Part shown: positions 1 to 8,465 of the stretch, in pieces
Layout: each line of letters begins with the position of its first letter
Position numbering within the stretch: position 1 is the stretch's first letter
Source: Citrobacter koseri ATCC BAA-895
GTDB taxonomy: Bacteria; Pseudomonadota; Gammaproteobacteria; Enterobacterales; Enterobacteriaceae
Direction of reading: 5' to 3'
Assembly: GCF_000018045.1 (NCBI RefSeq)
Contig: NC_009792.1
Coordinates: forward strand, 2,232,001 to 2,296,000
Length of the DNA: 64,000 bases
Notes under the pieces: generated by a model
What the model saw: the letters and a program-made list of their open reading frames with translations, nothing else
Told to the model about the DNA's origin: nothing
The model's database searches: none
Made by a program: the position numbers and the translations under genes

Positions 1-680
1 TCTGCGGCGAAAATGCAGGCTTTTGCCGCGTTCAGCTGCTGTGCGGTAAGACGGCCTTCAATTCCGTTAGCGCCCTGCTTTTCCACATACACGTTCACGC
101 CCAGTTTGCGTCCCGCTTTTTCCAGATACTCCGCCGCCATATAGGTGTGCGCAATCCCCGCCGGGCACGCCGTTACGCAGACGATGGTCGGCGCATCCTG
201 TAAGGGCTGAAAAGCGCTTTCCTGATATTGGTCGTCCAGCGCCGACAGTAGCTCATCCGCCGTGGTCGCTGCCAGAATCCTCGCGCGGGTGTCATCATCC
301 GCCAGTCGCGTGGTGAGTGCGGTCAGCAACTGCATATGGGTGCTTCCCGCTTCGCCTGGCGGAATGGCGAGCAGAAAAATCAGCGTCACCGCTTCCGGCC
401 CGTCAACCCCTTCCCACATCATGGGTTCGCGCAGGATGGCCACGGCAAATGCCGCTTCTTTAACCGCCGACGTTTTACCATGCGGCACCGCCAGCCCTTC
501 TCCCAACGCCGTTGGCCCCTGACTTTCACGCAAAAAGACTTCTTCAAGGTAAGCATCGGAATCTGAAATTTTCCCCAGTTGCACGAGCCGCTGGGTTAAC
601 GCGTGAATAGCCTCTTCACGACTGCCAAACCGGGCGTTCAGGCATAACGCATCGCGGTGGGTTAACGTCGTCAGGTTCAT
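1..680 (-). CDS. mngA: mngA, PTS 2-O-alpha-mannosyl-D-glycerate EIIABC component (5' part, cut by window edge)
   Basis: The minus strand is open from the window edge to an ATG at 680, giving about 226 residues of the N-terminus; a second ATG sits just upstream at 683. The protein begins MNLTTLTHRDAL, as in E. coli MngA. An EIIA type-2 domain comes first, with the phospho-His context AVPHGKT. The start of the EIIB domain follows, with a phospho-Cys motif VCVTACPAGIAHTY. The EIIC membrane domain would lie beyond base 1. The enzyme takes up mannosylglycerate and phosphorylates it at the inner membrane. The gene diverges from mngR with about 180 bp between them, which is the expected control region. 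Homology is clear; only the 3' end is missing because of the window. Confidence 0.93.
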   Translation of the reverse strand, partial: MNLTTLTHRDALCLNARFGSREEAIHALTQRLVQLGKISDSDAYLEEVFLRESQGPTALGEGLAVPHGKTSAVKEAAFAVAILREPMMWEGVDGPEAVTLIFLLAIPPGEAGSTHMQLLTALTTRLADDDTRARILAATTADELLSALDDQYQESAFQPLQDAPTIVCVTACPAGIAHTYMAAEYLEKAGRKLGVNVYVEKQGANGIEGRLTAQQLNAAKACIFAA

Positions 681-741
681 CATAGTCCTCACACTGTCAT
701 TGTATGTTTCAGAAATTGTGCCAGATGAAACAATACATTTA

Positions 742-757
742 TGTGATCATTTTCACT
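742..757. promoter_or_regulatory. Candidate CRP (cAMP receptor protein) site between mngA and mngR
   Basis: The sequence TGTGA-N6-TCACT matches the CRP consensus TGTGA-N6-TCACA at 9 of 10 half-site positions. It lies about 60 bp upstream of the mngA start, a usual place for catabolite activation of a PTS sugar gene. The motif is seen directly; function is inferred. Confidence 0.6.
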
Positions 758-770
758 TACGCAAAATAAT

Positions 771-797
771 TTGTATTTAATTTGTATTATTTACAAG
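771..797. promoter_or_regulatory. Candidate MngR (FarR) operator
   Basis: Two tandem copies of a TGTATTWATTT-like element begin at 772 and 783. The second is also a perfect palindrome, TTGTA-N5-TACAA (782-796). FarR/MngR is reported to bind TGTATTA-type repeats and to repress mngA and itself. The site lies between the divergent starts, 60-90 bp upstream of mngR. The motif is seen; its assignment to MngR rests on recalled family knowledge. Confidence 0.5.
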
Positions 798-857
798 AGC
801 TATTGATCGGGCATAATCAACGAAGTCGTATTAATTCATTCATACAAAAGTAAAAAG

Positions 858-1577
858 ATGAGCCAAAAACCGTTATACCGACAGATTGCTGACCGAATCC
901 GCGAGCAGATTGAACGTGGCGAACTGAAAGCAGGCGACGCGTTACCCACCGAGCAGACATTGCAGCATGCGTTTGGCGTGAGCCGGGTCACGGTACGTCA
1001 GGCGCTCAAGCAACTGACCGAACAGCAGATCATCGAAAGCATTCAGGGCAGCGGGACCTATGTGAAAGAAGAGCGGGTCAATTACGATATCTACCAGCTA
1101 ACCAGCTTTTACGAAAAACTCGCCGATCGCCATGTTGACACCCACAGTGACGTTTTGGTTTTTGAAGTGATCCCGGCGGACGACTTTCTGCGCAACCAGT
1201 TACAACTGGCGGAGAACAACCGGGTCTGGCACGTAAAACGCGTGCGTTACATTAAGCAAAAACCCGTCGCCCTCGAAGAGACGTGGATGCCGCTGGCGCT
1301 CTTTCCCGACCTGACCTGGCAGGTGATGGAAAATTCCAAGTATCACTTTATTGAAGAGGTGAAGCAGATGGTCATTGATCGCAGCGAGCAGGAGCTGATC
1401 CCGATCATGCCAACCGAAGAAATGAGCCGCACGCTGGCGATCAGCGCAAACAAACCGATCCTGGAAAAGGTTTCTCGCGGATTTCTGAAAGACGGTCAGG
1501 TATTTGAATATAGCCGTAATGCGTTTAATACCGATGATTATAAATTTACGTTGATCGCGCGCAGAAAACAGCGCTGA
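858..1577 (+). CDS. mngR: MngR, GntR-family (HutC subfamily) repressor of the mannosylglycerate genes
   Basis: The 239-residue protein closely matches E. coli MngR/FarR (240 aa). Residues about 1-70 form the GntR winged helix-turn-helix (KPLYRQIADRIREQI, then FGVSRVTVRQALKQL). Residues about 90-235 form the UTRA effector domain ending NTDDYKFTLIAR. It represses mngA(B) and its own gene; effectors proposed in the literature are mannosylglycerate and, earlier, fatty acyl compounds. It is transcribed away from mngA, so the operators between the two genes can serve both. An accessory glutamate-fermentation cluster follows it here, between mngR and sucD, which are neighbours in E. coli K-12. Confidence 0.95.
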   Translation: MSQKPLYRQIADRIREQIERGELKAGDALPTEQTLQHAFGVSRVTVRQALKQLTEQQIIESIQGSGTYVKEERVNYDIYQLTSFYEKLADRHVDTHSDVLVFEVIPADDFLRNQLQLAENNRVWHVKRVRYIKQKPVALEETWMPLALFPDLTWQVMENSKYHFIEEVKQMVIDRSEQELIPIMPTEEMSRTLAISANKPILEKVSRGFLKDGQVFEYSRNAFNTDDYKFTLIARRKQR

Positions 1578-1613
1578 TCATGTTTTCTGTTCACGGTATT
1601 GTGACAATATGCT

Positions 1614-1640
1614 ACCGGGCTCACAAATAATCCGCCCGGT
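1614..1640. other. Inverted repeat in the 490-bp AT-rich gap between mngR and glmS
   Basis: ACCGGGC (1614-1620) pairs with GCCCGGT (1634-1640) across a 13-nt loop, 37 bp after the mngR stop. No T-run follows, so it is at best a weak terminator. The rest of 1578-2067 is very AT-rich and has no supported gene; it must hold the promoter of the glm operon. I could not recognise a cobalamin riboswitch in it. Confidence 0.4.
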
Positions 1641-2067
1641 AAGAAAGAACAAATTATTATCATATTTATCCTTTCATTAACAATGAACCGTGTTCCTATA
1701 GAAACATCCATTTCTGTTCCGTTATTTAACTCACAGTTTTGCCTTTGTATTATATTTATCTCTCAATAACCGTTTGCAAAAATAAATAAGACCGCGATCA
1801 CAAACACAGCATATTATTTATTAACCCCCTGTTCCAATTAAATTAACCAGAGCTGGACAATCAATAATAACTCATTGATAACAAACACCCTTCCAATGAT
1901 TAATTAAGAACATTAGTTTTAAGAAAGATATTTTGAAAATAGATCAATTGCATCCCTTCCCGCCTGCACAGACACTCCATGACTATTAAAAGGTTGCAGA
2001 AACCTGAGTGCGCAATATTAAACGAAGACTCTTACCTTTTGTTCATCAGCTCTACAGAGGATTACTC

Positions 2068-2517
2068 ATGAAAAAATCAACACTTGTTATTGGCGTCATT
2101 GGTGCTGACTGCCATGCAGTAGGCAATAAAGTTTTGGATCGCGTTTTTACTGCCCATGATTTTCGCGTAATCAATCTGGGGGTCATGGTAAGCCAGGATG
2201 AATATATTGATGCCGCAATCGAAACCGGCGCCGATGCAATTGTCGTGTCATCCATTTACGGCCACGGCGATATCGACTGCCTCGGTTTACGTGAACGCTG
2301 CATCGAACGCGGTATTGGTGACATTCTGCTCTATGTCGGCGGCAATCTGGTGGTGGGTAAACATGACTTTGCCGACGTGGAAGCGAAGTTTAAAGAGATG
2401 GGCTTTAACCGCGTCTTTGCGCCAAGTCATGATCTGGAAGATGTGTGCCGGTTAATGGCCGGGGACATTAACCCGCGTCATGGTGTTGAACAGCGCTGCC
2501 TTGAAGAGGCCATCTGA
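2068..2517 (+). CDS. glmS: Methylaspartate (glutamate) mutase, small B12-binding subunit S
   Basis: Starting at ATG 2068, behind the Shine-Dalgarno AGAGG, the product is 149 aa, near the usual ~137 aa of the family. An upstream in-frame extension to 2008 has no such support. The cobalamin-binding signature DxHxxG is present as D14-C-H16-A-V-G19; His16 would be the lower cobalt ligand. SSIYGHG and GGN loops typical of the Rossmann-like B12 domain follow. With GlmE it carries out the radical rearrangement of L-glutamate to (2S,3S)-3-methylaspartate. It heads a tightly packed operon, and its TGA overlaps the next ATG (TGATG). This glmS is unrelated to glucosamine-6-phosphate synthase. Confidence 0.93.
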   Translation: MKKSTLVIGVIGADCHAVGNKVLDRVFTAHDFRVINLGVMVSQDEYIDAAIETGADAIVVSSIYGHGDIDCLGLRERCIERGIGDILLYVGGNLVVGKHDFADVEAKFKEMGFNRVFAPSHDLEDVCRLMAGDINPRHGVEQRCLEEAI

Positions 2518-3905
2518 TGCAAATCGTCTCTGTCGATATCGGCTCGACATGGACCAAAGCCGCCCTCTTCGCCAGGGAGGGGGATGCGTTAACCCTGGTG
2601 AACCATGTCCTGACGCCAACCACCACATACCATCTGGCAGACGGTTTTTTTGCCAGTCTGAATCAGGTGCTGAATGTCGCCGATGCCCGTCCGTTGCTGA
2701 AAAGCGGCGAAGTGCAGTTGAAATACTCCTCATCGGCAAAAGGCGGGCTCGCCGTCGCCGCTATGGGGCTGGTGCCGTCTATCACGCTGGAATCCGCAAA
2801 AGTTACTGCCCACTCAGCGGGGGCGAAGATCGCGCAATATTACGCGTATAAGCTCAACCGCCATGACATCCAGGCGTTAGAAAACTCGCCGCCGGACATC
2901 CTGCTGTTTACCGGCGGTACGGATGGCGGCGAAGAAAGCTACGGCCTGGCGAATGCGCGCGCGCTGGCGAACTCAAATCTGGATTGCGCGATTATTTATG
3001 CCGGAAACCGTGACATTCAGGATGAGGTACAGGCCATTCTGGGGCACAAAGATCTGACCACGGTAGACAACATTCTGCCCGACCTCGATCACCCGAATCC
3101 GTATGCCGCCCGCCAGGCCATTTGCGATCTGTTCCTGTCCCGCATCGTGAAAGGCAAAGGGCTGGACGTGATTGTTGGCGAAACCGGCGAAGAGCCGATG
3201 CCAACGCCGTGGACCGTCTACGAGCTGGTTAAAGCCATCAGCGACATCGACAGCGCATGGAAAGAGTTCATGCTGATCGATATGGGCGGCGCCACCACCG
3301 ACGTGTACTCCGCCTGCGCCAATATGCTCTCTCCCGATACCGTGCTGCATGGCGTGCCGGAACCGTTCGTCAAACGCACCGTTGAAGGCGATCTCGGGAT
3401 GCGCGTCTCTGCCCTTGTGGTCGGAGAAAGCACCCAGGAGATGGTAAACGTCGTGTTTGCCCAACAGCCTGAGCGTCAGGAGGCGTTTTACGGCTATCTG
3501 CGCCACCTGGTTTCCCACCCCGATTACCTTCCCCGCAGCGACGAAGAGAAATTCTTCGACGCCCTGCTGGCAGGGCTGTGCGTGGGTTATGCCAGCGAAC
3601 GTCACGCGGGCACCAAAAAGCAGGTCTGCACCTGCGTGGGCAACGTCGACTTACAGATGGGGCGCGACCTCACCACCGTTCGCAAAGTTGTCGGTTCCGG
3701 CGGATGGCTCTCCCGCGCCAGTCAGTTCGACATCCATCGCTGGTTGAAATACCGCGAGCTGGACGATGACGGCAGACGCATTCTCTTACCCGGGCAGTTT
3801 GACTATTACCGCGATTCAAAAGGCTTGCTTCCTCTGCTGGCGAACGTCGCCAGGCTGTACCCGCAGCTCGCCGCTCGCACCAGTATTCAATGTTTAACCC
3901 TATAA
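2517..3905 (+). CDS. glmL: GlmL/MutL, glutamate mutase-associated ATPase (predicted reactivating chaperone)
   Basis: This 462-residue protein belongs to the MutL/GlmL family of the actin-Hsp70-hexokinase ATPase superfamily. A phosphate-1 motif VDIGSTWTKAA lies at residues 4-14 and a phosphate-2-like motif LIDMGGATTDVYS in the middle. Relatives sit between the two mutase subunits in glutamate-fermenting clostridia and are thought to exchange damaged cobalamin on the mutase. The order glmS-glmL-glmE is kept here. The start overlaps the glmS stop by one base, suggesting translational coupling. It is not the DNA mismatch-repair MutL. Confidence 0.88.
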   Translation: MQIVSVDIGSTWTKAALFAREGDALTLVNHVLTPTTTYHLADGFFASLNQVLNVADARPLLKSGEVQLKYSSSAKGGLAVAAMGLVPSITLESAKVTAHSAGAKIAQYYAYKLNRHDIQALENSPPDILLFTGGTDGGEESYGLANARALANSNLDCAIIYAGNRDIQDEVQAILGHKDLTTVDNILPDLDHPNPYAARQAICDLFLSRIVKGKGLDVIVGETGEEPMPTPWTVYELVKAISDIDSAWKEFMLIDMGGATTDVYSACANMLSPDTVLHGVPEPFVKRTVEGDLGMRVSALVVGESTQEMVNVVFAQQPERQEAFYGYLRHLVSHPDYLPRSDEEKFFDALLAGLCVGYASERHAGTKKQVCTCVGNVDLQMGRDLTTVRKVVGSGGWLSRASQFDIHRWLKYRELDDDGRRILLPGQFDYYRDSKGLLPLLANVARLYPQLAARTSIQCLTL

Positions 3906-3923
3906 AACCTAAGGCAGCTACGA

Positions 3924-5369
3924 ATGGAACTCCGAAATAAAAAATTAACCCATGACGAATTCATGACCGAGCGGCATCAGGTATTGCAAACCTGGCATAC
4001 CGGCAAGGACGTCGAGAATTTTGAAGATGGCGTGAAGTATCAGCAAACCATTCCAGAGAAAAAACGCTTTTCTCACGCCCTGTTAAAAGCCGATCAGGAA
4101 GGCAAAACGCTCAGCCAGCCGCGCGCGGGCGTGGCGCTGATGGATGAACACATCGCGCTGCTCAAAACGTTGCAGGAAGAGTGCGATCTGCTTCCCAGCA
4201 CCATCGATGCCTATACCCGTCTGAACCGTTACGAAGAAGCGGCGATCGGTATTCAAAAATCCATCGAAGCAGGCACCTCTAAGCTGAACGGCCTGCCGGT
4301 TGTCAACCACGGCGTTGCTGCCTGCCGCCGGATGACGGAAGCGCTGGAAAAACCCATTCAGGTTCGTCACGGTACGCCGGATGCGCGACTGCTGGCGGAA
4401 ATCGCGATGGCCAGCGGCTTCACCAGCTACGAAGGCGGCGGCATCTCCTACAACATTCCTTACGCCAAGCGCGTCACGCTGGAAAAATCAATCCGCGACT
4501 GGCAGTACTGCGACCGTCTGATGGGAATGTATGAAGAGCACGGCATCCGCATTAACCGCGAGCCGTTCGGCCCGCTGACCGGCACGCTGATCCCGCCGTT
4601 TATGTCCCACGCGGTCGCCATCATCGAAGGTCTGCTGGCGCTGGAACAGGGCGTGAAGTCGATTACCGTCGGCTATGGCCAGGTGGGCAGCCTGACGCAG
4701 GATATCGCCGCCATTCAGTCACTGCGCGAACTGTCCCACGAATATTTCCAGAACTACGGCTTTGATGATTACGAACTGAGCACCGTCTTCCACCAGTGGA
4801 TGGGCGGCTTCCCGGAAGATGAATCCAAAGCGTTCGCCATTATCTCCTGGGGCGCGGCGGTGGCGGGTATGTCCGGCGCGACCAAAGTGATCACCAAGAG
4901 TCCGCACGAAGCCTTCGGTATCCCAACGGCCGCCGCAAACGCCCAGGGGCTTAAAGCCTCTCGCCAGATGCTCAATATGGTCAGCGACCAGAAATTCCCG
5001 CCGTGCGCGGCCGTGGAACAGGAAGTCGAACTGATTAAGTGCGAAGTCCGTGCGGTGCTGAAAAAAGTCTTTGAGCTGGGTAACGGCGATGTGGCGCGCG
5101 GCACGGTGCTGGCTTTTGAAGCTGGCGTGCTGGACGTACCTTTCGCCCCGGCCTCCTGTAACGCAGGCAAAATCCTGCCGGTTCGCGATAACTCCGGCGC
5201 CATTCGCATCCTTGAAGCCGGTGCGGTTCCGCTGCCGAAAGATATCCTCGCCCTGCACCACGATTACGTCGCTGAGCGCGCCCATTTTGAAGGACGCAAG
5301 CCCTCATTCCAGATGGTTGTTGATGACATCAACGCGGTATCCCACAGTCAATTAATAGGAAGACCATAA
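3924..5369 (+). CDS. glmE: Methylaspartate (glutamate) mutase, large catalytic subunit E
   Basis: The 481-residue product is a full-length GlmE (family length about 480). It is a TIM-barrel subunit that binds L-glutamate and, with GlmS and adenosylcobalamin, isomerises it to 3-methylaspartate. Characteristic stretches include REPFGPLTGTLIPP, SITVGYGQVGSLTQD and HQWMGGFPEDE. It begins 18 bp after glmL and its TAA overlaps the ATG of the ammonia-lyase gene by one base (TAATG). Base composition is near that of the core genes and no frameshift or truncation is seen. Confidence 0.93.
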   Translation: MELRNKKLTHDEFMTERHQVLQTWHTGKDVENFEDGVKYQQTIPEKKRFSHALLKADQEGKTLSQPRAGVALMDEHIALLKTLQEECDLLPSTIDAYTRLNRYEEAAIGIQKSIEAGTSKLNGLPVVNHGVAACRRMTEALEKPIQVRHGTPDARLLAEIAMASGFTSYEGGGISYNIPYAKRVTLEKSIRDWQYCDRLMGMYEEHGIRINREPFGPLTGTLIPPFMSHAVAIIEGLLALEQGVKSITVGYGQVGSLTQDIAAIQSLRELSHEYFQNYGFDDYELSTVFHQWMGGFPEDESKAFAIISWGAAVAGMSGATKVITKSPHEAFGIPTAAANAQGLKASRQMLNMVSDQKFPPCAAVEQEVELIKCEVRAVLKKVFELGNGDVARGTVLAFEAGVLDVPFAPASCNAGKILPVRDNSGAIRILEAGAVPLPKDILALHHDYVAERAHFEGRKPSFQMVVDDINAVSHSQLIGRP

Positions 5370-6610
5370 TGAAAATTAAACAGGCCCTTTTCACCGCTGG
5401 CTACTCCTCATTCTATTTCGACGATCAGCAGGCGATTAAAAACGGCGCGGGTCATGATGGATTCATTTATACCGGCGCGCCGGTCACGCCCGGCTTTACC
5501 TCTGTGCGTCAGGCGGGCGAGTGCATCTCGGTACAGCTGATTCTGGAAAATGGCGCGGTAGCGGTCGGTGACTGCGCCGCCGTGCAGTATTCCGGCGCTG
5601 GCGGTCGTGACCCGCTGTTCCTGGCGGAGCACTTTATTCCGTTCCTGAACGATCACATTAAACCGCTGCTGGAAGGTCGTGATGTCGATGCATTCCTGCC
5701 GAACGCCCGCTTCTTCGACAAGCTGCGCATTGACGGCAATCTGCTGCACACCGCCGTGCGTTACGGCCTGTCGCAGGCGCTGCTCGACGCCACCGCGCTG
5801 GCGTCCGGTCGTCTGAAAGCAGAAGTGGTTTGCGATGAATGGCAGTTGCCGTGCGTCCCGGAAGCGATTCCGTTATTTGGTCAGAGCGGCGACGATCGCT
5901 ATATCGCCGTCGATAAGATGATCCTCAAAGGCGTTGACGTGCTGCCGCATGCGCTGATCAACAACGTGGAAGAGAAACTGGGCTTTCAGGGCGAGAAACT
6001 GCGTGAGTATGTACGCTGGCTGTCCGATCGCATCCTGAGCCTGCGCACCAGCCCACGCTATCACCCGACGCTGCATATTGATGTCTACGGCACCATCGGC
6101 CTGATCTTCGATATGGACCCGGTACGCTGCGCGGAGTACATCGCCAGCCTGGAGAAAGAAGCGCAGGGTCTGCCGTTGTACATTGAAGGCCCGGTGGATG
6201 CCGGTAACAAACCGGATCAGATCCGTCTGCTGACCGCGATCACCAAAGAGCTGACCCGCCTCGGTTCCGGCGTGAAAATTGTCGCTGACGAATGGTGTAA
6301 CACCTATCAGGACATCGTCGATTTCACTGACGCGGGCAGTTGCCACATGGTGCAGATCAAAACCCCGGATCTCGGCGGCATTCACAACATCGTTGACGCC
6401 GTGCTCTATTGCAACAAACACGGGATGGAAGCCTATCAGGGCGGCACCTGTAACGAAACCGAGATCAGCGCCCGCACCTGCGTACATGTCGCGCTGGCCG
6501 CGCGCCCGATGCGGATGCTGGTGAAACCGGGTATGGGCTTCGATGAAGGTCTCAACATCGTGTTTAACGAGATGAACCGTACCATCGCGCTGTTGCAGAC
6601 AAAGGATTGA
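5369..6610 (+). CDS. mal: 3-methylaspartate ammonia-lyase (EC 4.3.1.2)
   Basis: The 413-residue enzyme of the enolase superfamily removes ammonia from (2S,3S)-3-methylaspartate to give mesaconate. All expected residues are visible: Mg2+ ligands D238 (HIDVYG), E273 (IEGPVD) and D307 (VADEW), catalytic K331 (IKTPDLGG) and H194 (LPHALI). Length and sequence agree closely with the characterised C. amalonaticus enzyme as I recall it. Translation is coupled to glmE by a one-base overlap. It is the second step of the mesaconate route of glutamate fermentation, which marks this cluster as catabolic. Confidence 0.96.
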   Translation: MKIKQALFTAGYSSFYFDDQQAIKNGAGHDGFIYTGAPVTPGFTSVRQAGECISVQLILENGAVAVGDCAAVQYSGAGGRDPLFLAEHFIPFLNDHIKPLLEGRDVDAFLPNARFFDKLRIDGNLLHTAVRYGLSQALLDATALASGRLKAEVVCDEWQLPCVPEAIPLFGQSGDDRYIAVDKMILKGVDVLPHALINNVEEKLGFQGEKLREYVRWLSDRILSLRTSPRYHPTLHIDVYGTIGLIFDMDPVRCAEYIASLEKEAQGLPLYIEGPVDAGNKPDQIRLLTAITKELTRLGSGVKIVADEWCNTYQDIVDFTDAGSCHMVQIKTPDLGGIHNIVDAVLYCNKHGMEAYQGGTCNETEISARTCVHVALAARPMRMLVKPGMGFDEGLNIVFNEMNRTIALLQTKD

Positions 6611-6613
6611 GAA

Positions 6614-7984
6614 ATGGCACGCACATTTAAGATCTTATCGCCGACGGCCATTCTGGGCTATGGCTTCCCGGAAGAGAGCTTTCGCAAAGCGATGGAGGAG
6701 TCGCCGGATCTGATCGCCGTTGACGCCGGTTCCTCCGATCCTGGCCCCCACTACCTGGGGGCAGGGAAACCCTTTACCGACAGGGCGGGAGTGAAACGCG
6801 ATCTGCGCTATATGATCACCGCAGGCGTGAAAAACAACATCCCGGTGGTGATCGGCACTGCCGGAGGTTCCGGCGCGGCGCCGCATCTGGAGTGGTGTCG
6901 CCAGATAATCCTTGAGATTGCGCAGGAAGAGAAACTGTCGTTCTCGATGGCGCTTATCCCGTCAGATGTTGATAAAGCGATCGTTCACCAGGCGCTGGAT
7001 AACGGCAAAATCACCGCGCTGGATTTCGTCCCGGAACTGACCCACGACGCGATCGACCAAAGCACCTATATCGTCGCGCAAATGGGCATCGAACCTTTCC
7101 AGCGGGCGCTGAAAGCCGGTGCGCAGGTGGTGCTGGGCGGACGCGCTTACGATCCGGCCTGCTTCGCGGCGCTGCCGATCATGCAGGGCTTTGATGAAGG
7201 TCTGGCGCTGCACTGCGGCAAGATCCTTGAGTGCGCGGCCATCGCCGCGACGCCGGGTTCCGGTTCCGACTGCGCGATGGGGATCATTGACGATAACGGC
7301 TTTACGCTCAAAACGTTCAATCCAAAGCGCAAGTTCACCGAAACCTCTGCGGCGGCGCACACCCTGTATGAGAAATCCGATCCGTACTACCTGCCGGGGC
7401 CGGGCGGCGTGCTGAATCTGAAAGGGTGCAGCTTCAAAGCGGTCAACGAGGGCGAGGTCTACGTCAGCGGTTCCCGTCACGAAGAGACGCCGTACGCGCT
7501 GAAGCTGGAAGGCGCGCGTCAGGTGGGCTTCCGCTGTCTGACCATCGCCGGGACGCGCGACCCGATCATGATTGCCAGCATTGACACCATTCTCGAAGAG
7601 GTGAAAACCAGCGTGGCGCGTAACCTCTCGCTGAATGATGACAGCATCCGCATGACGTTCCACCTGTACGGTAAGAACGGGGTGATGGGCAATCACGAAC
7701 CGATGCAGAGCGCCGGGCACGAACTGGGCATATTACTCGACGTGGTCGCGCCGACGCAGGATATCGCCAACAGCGTCTGTTCGCTGGTGCGTTCCACCCT
7801 CCTGCACTACGGCTATGAAAACCGGATTGCGACGGCGGGCAACCTCGCCTTCCCGTTCTCGCCTTCCGATATTCAAAGCGGGCCAGTGTATGAGTTTTCA
7901 ATCTATCACCTGATTGAAGCGAGCGACGCGCTGCAATTTGATTTCCACCTCGAACAGGTGACGCCGGAAGGAGTTCAGGCATGA
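6614..7984 (+). CDS. AtuA-like (DUF1446) family protein of unknown reaction
   Basis: The 456-residue protein belongs to the AtuA/DUF1446 family, named after a protein of Pseudomonas acyclic-terpene catabolism whose chemistry is not established. Visible family traits are the N-terminal VDAGSSDPGPHYLG, the glycine-rich GTAGGSGAAPH and the segment VLGGRAYDPACFAA. No signal peptide or membrane segment is seen, so it is probably cytosolic. It starts 3 bp after mal and overlaps the DUF4387 gene (ATGA), so the two are surely co-translated. Its place between methylaspartate ammonia-lyase and the mesaconase suggests a role in the mesaconate/citramalate part of the pathway, but this is inference. Confidence 0.8.
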   Translation: MARTFKILSPTAILGYGFPEESFRKAMEESPDLIAVDAGSSDPGPHYLGAGKPFTDRAGVKRDLRYMITAGVKNNIPVVIGTAGGSGAAPHLEWCRQIILEIAQEEKLSFSMALIPSDVDKAIVHQALDNGKITALDFVPELTHDAIDQSTYIVAQMGIEPFQRALKAGAQVVLGGRAYDPACFAALPIMQGFDEGLALHCGKILECAAIAATPGSGSDCAMGIIDDNGFTLKTFNPKRKFTETSAAAHTLYEKSDPYYLPGPGGVLNLKGCSFKAVNEGEVYVSGSRHEETPYALKLEGARQVGFRCLTIAGTRDPIMIASIDTILEEVKTSVARNLSLNDDSIRMTFHLYGKNGVMGNHEPMQSAGHELGILLDVVAPTQDIANSVCSLVRSTLLHYGYENRIATAGNLAFPFSPSDIQSGPVYEFSIYHLIEASDALQFDFHLEQVTPEGVQA

Positions 7985-8298
7985 AACACTCTATTTGCTC
8001 ACTGGCGCAGGTGATTCGTTCCAAAAACGCCGGACCGTACGAACTGGTTTTAGATATTTTGTTTAAAACCCGGGAAGACTATCAGCGGGTAAAAGCATCG
8101 GAACAATTAACGCCGCAGCTTATTGCCCGTTTATATAACGTCGAGCCTGATTTTATTCATCGCATTGTCTGGTTTGATCCAGCAAATGCGGTAAAAATTG
8201 TCATGCCGCGCGATATTATTTCCGGCAACGTTGGTGACAATGATGTTTATGGCGCGCAGCAACACGCGCCGCTATTAAGTATTACCTTCGACTTGTAG
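7981..8298 (+). CDS. DUF4387 protein, partner of the AtuA-like protein
   Basis: This small 105-residue protein matches the DUF4387 family as I recall it (SLAQVIRSKNAGPYELVLDILF near the N-terminus, IVMPRDIISGNVGDNDVYGAQQH near the C-terminus). DUF4387 is usually coded beside AtuA-like proteins and probably forms a complex with them; the reaction is unknown. The ATG overlaps the upstream stop by 4 bases. The codons are more AT-rich in the second half than in the preceding genes. It is the last gene before a 167-bp gap and the transporter gene. Confidence 0.72.
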   Translation: MKHSICSLAQVIRSKNAGPYELVLDILFKTREDYQRVKASEQLTPQLIARLYNVEPDFIHRIVWFDPANAVKIVMPRDIISGNVGDNDVYGAQQHAPLLSITFDL

Positions 8299-8320
8299 TC
8301 ATAACAATACAACAACAGCC

Positions 8321-8360
8321 ATCAGGATACAGGATTTTGCTGTATCACTGTTTTCCTGAT
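8321..8360 (+). other. Nested hairpin in the gap between DUF4387 and symporter genes
   Basis: An inner perfect stem GATACAG (8326-8332) / CTGTATC (8340-8346) lies within an outer stem ATCAGGA (8321-8327) / TCCTGAT (8354-8360). The two share two bases and may be alternatives. No T-run follows. It could be an RNA processing or attenuation structure inside the operon; no function is shown. Confidence 0.4.
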
Positions 8361-8465
8361 TATTCATGCGGTTGGTCATAACAAGCGCGTACCTGAGCGG
8401 TTGTCTGCGTTCGGGTATGCGCTGCCCTACACATTATTCTCCAACCATTATCCGATGGAGCAAAC

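Noticed and set aside
1933..1947. FNR-like TTGAA-N5-ATCAA upstream of glmS
   Set aside because: Spacing is one base too long for an FNR site and the left half is imperfect.
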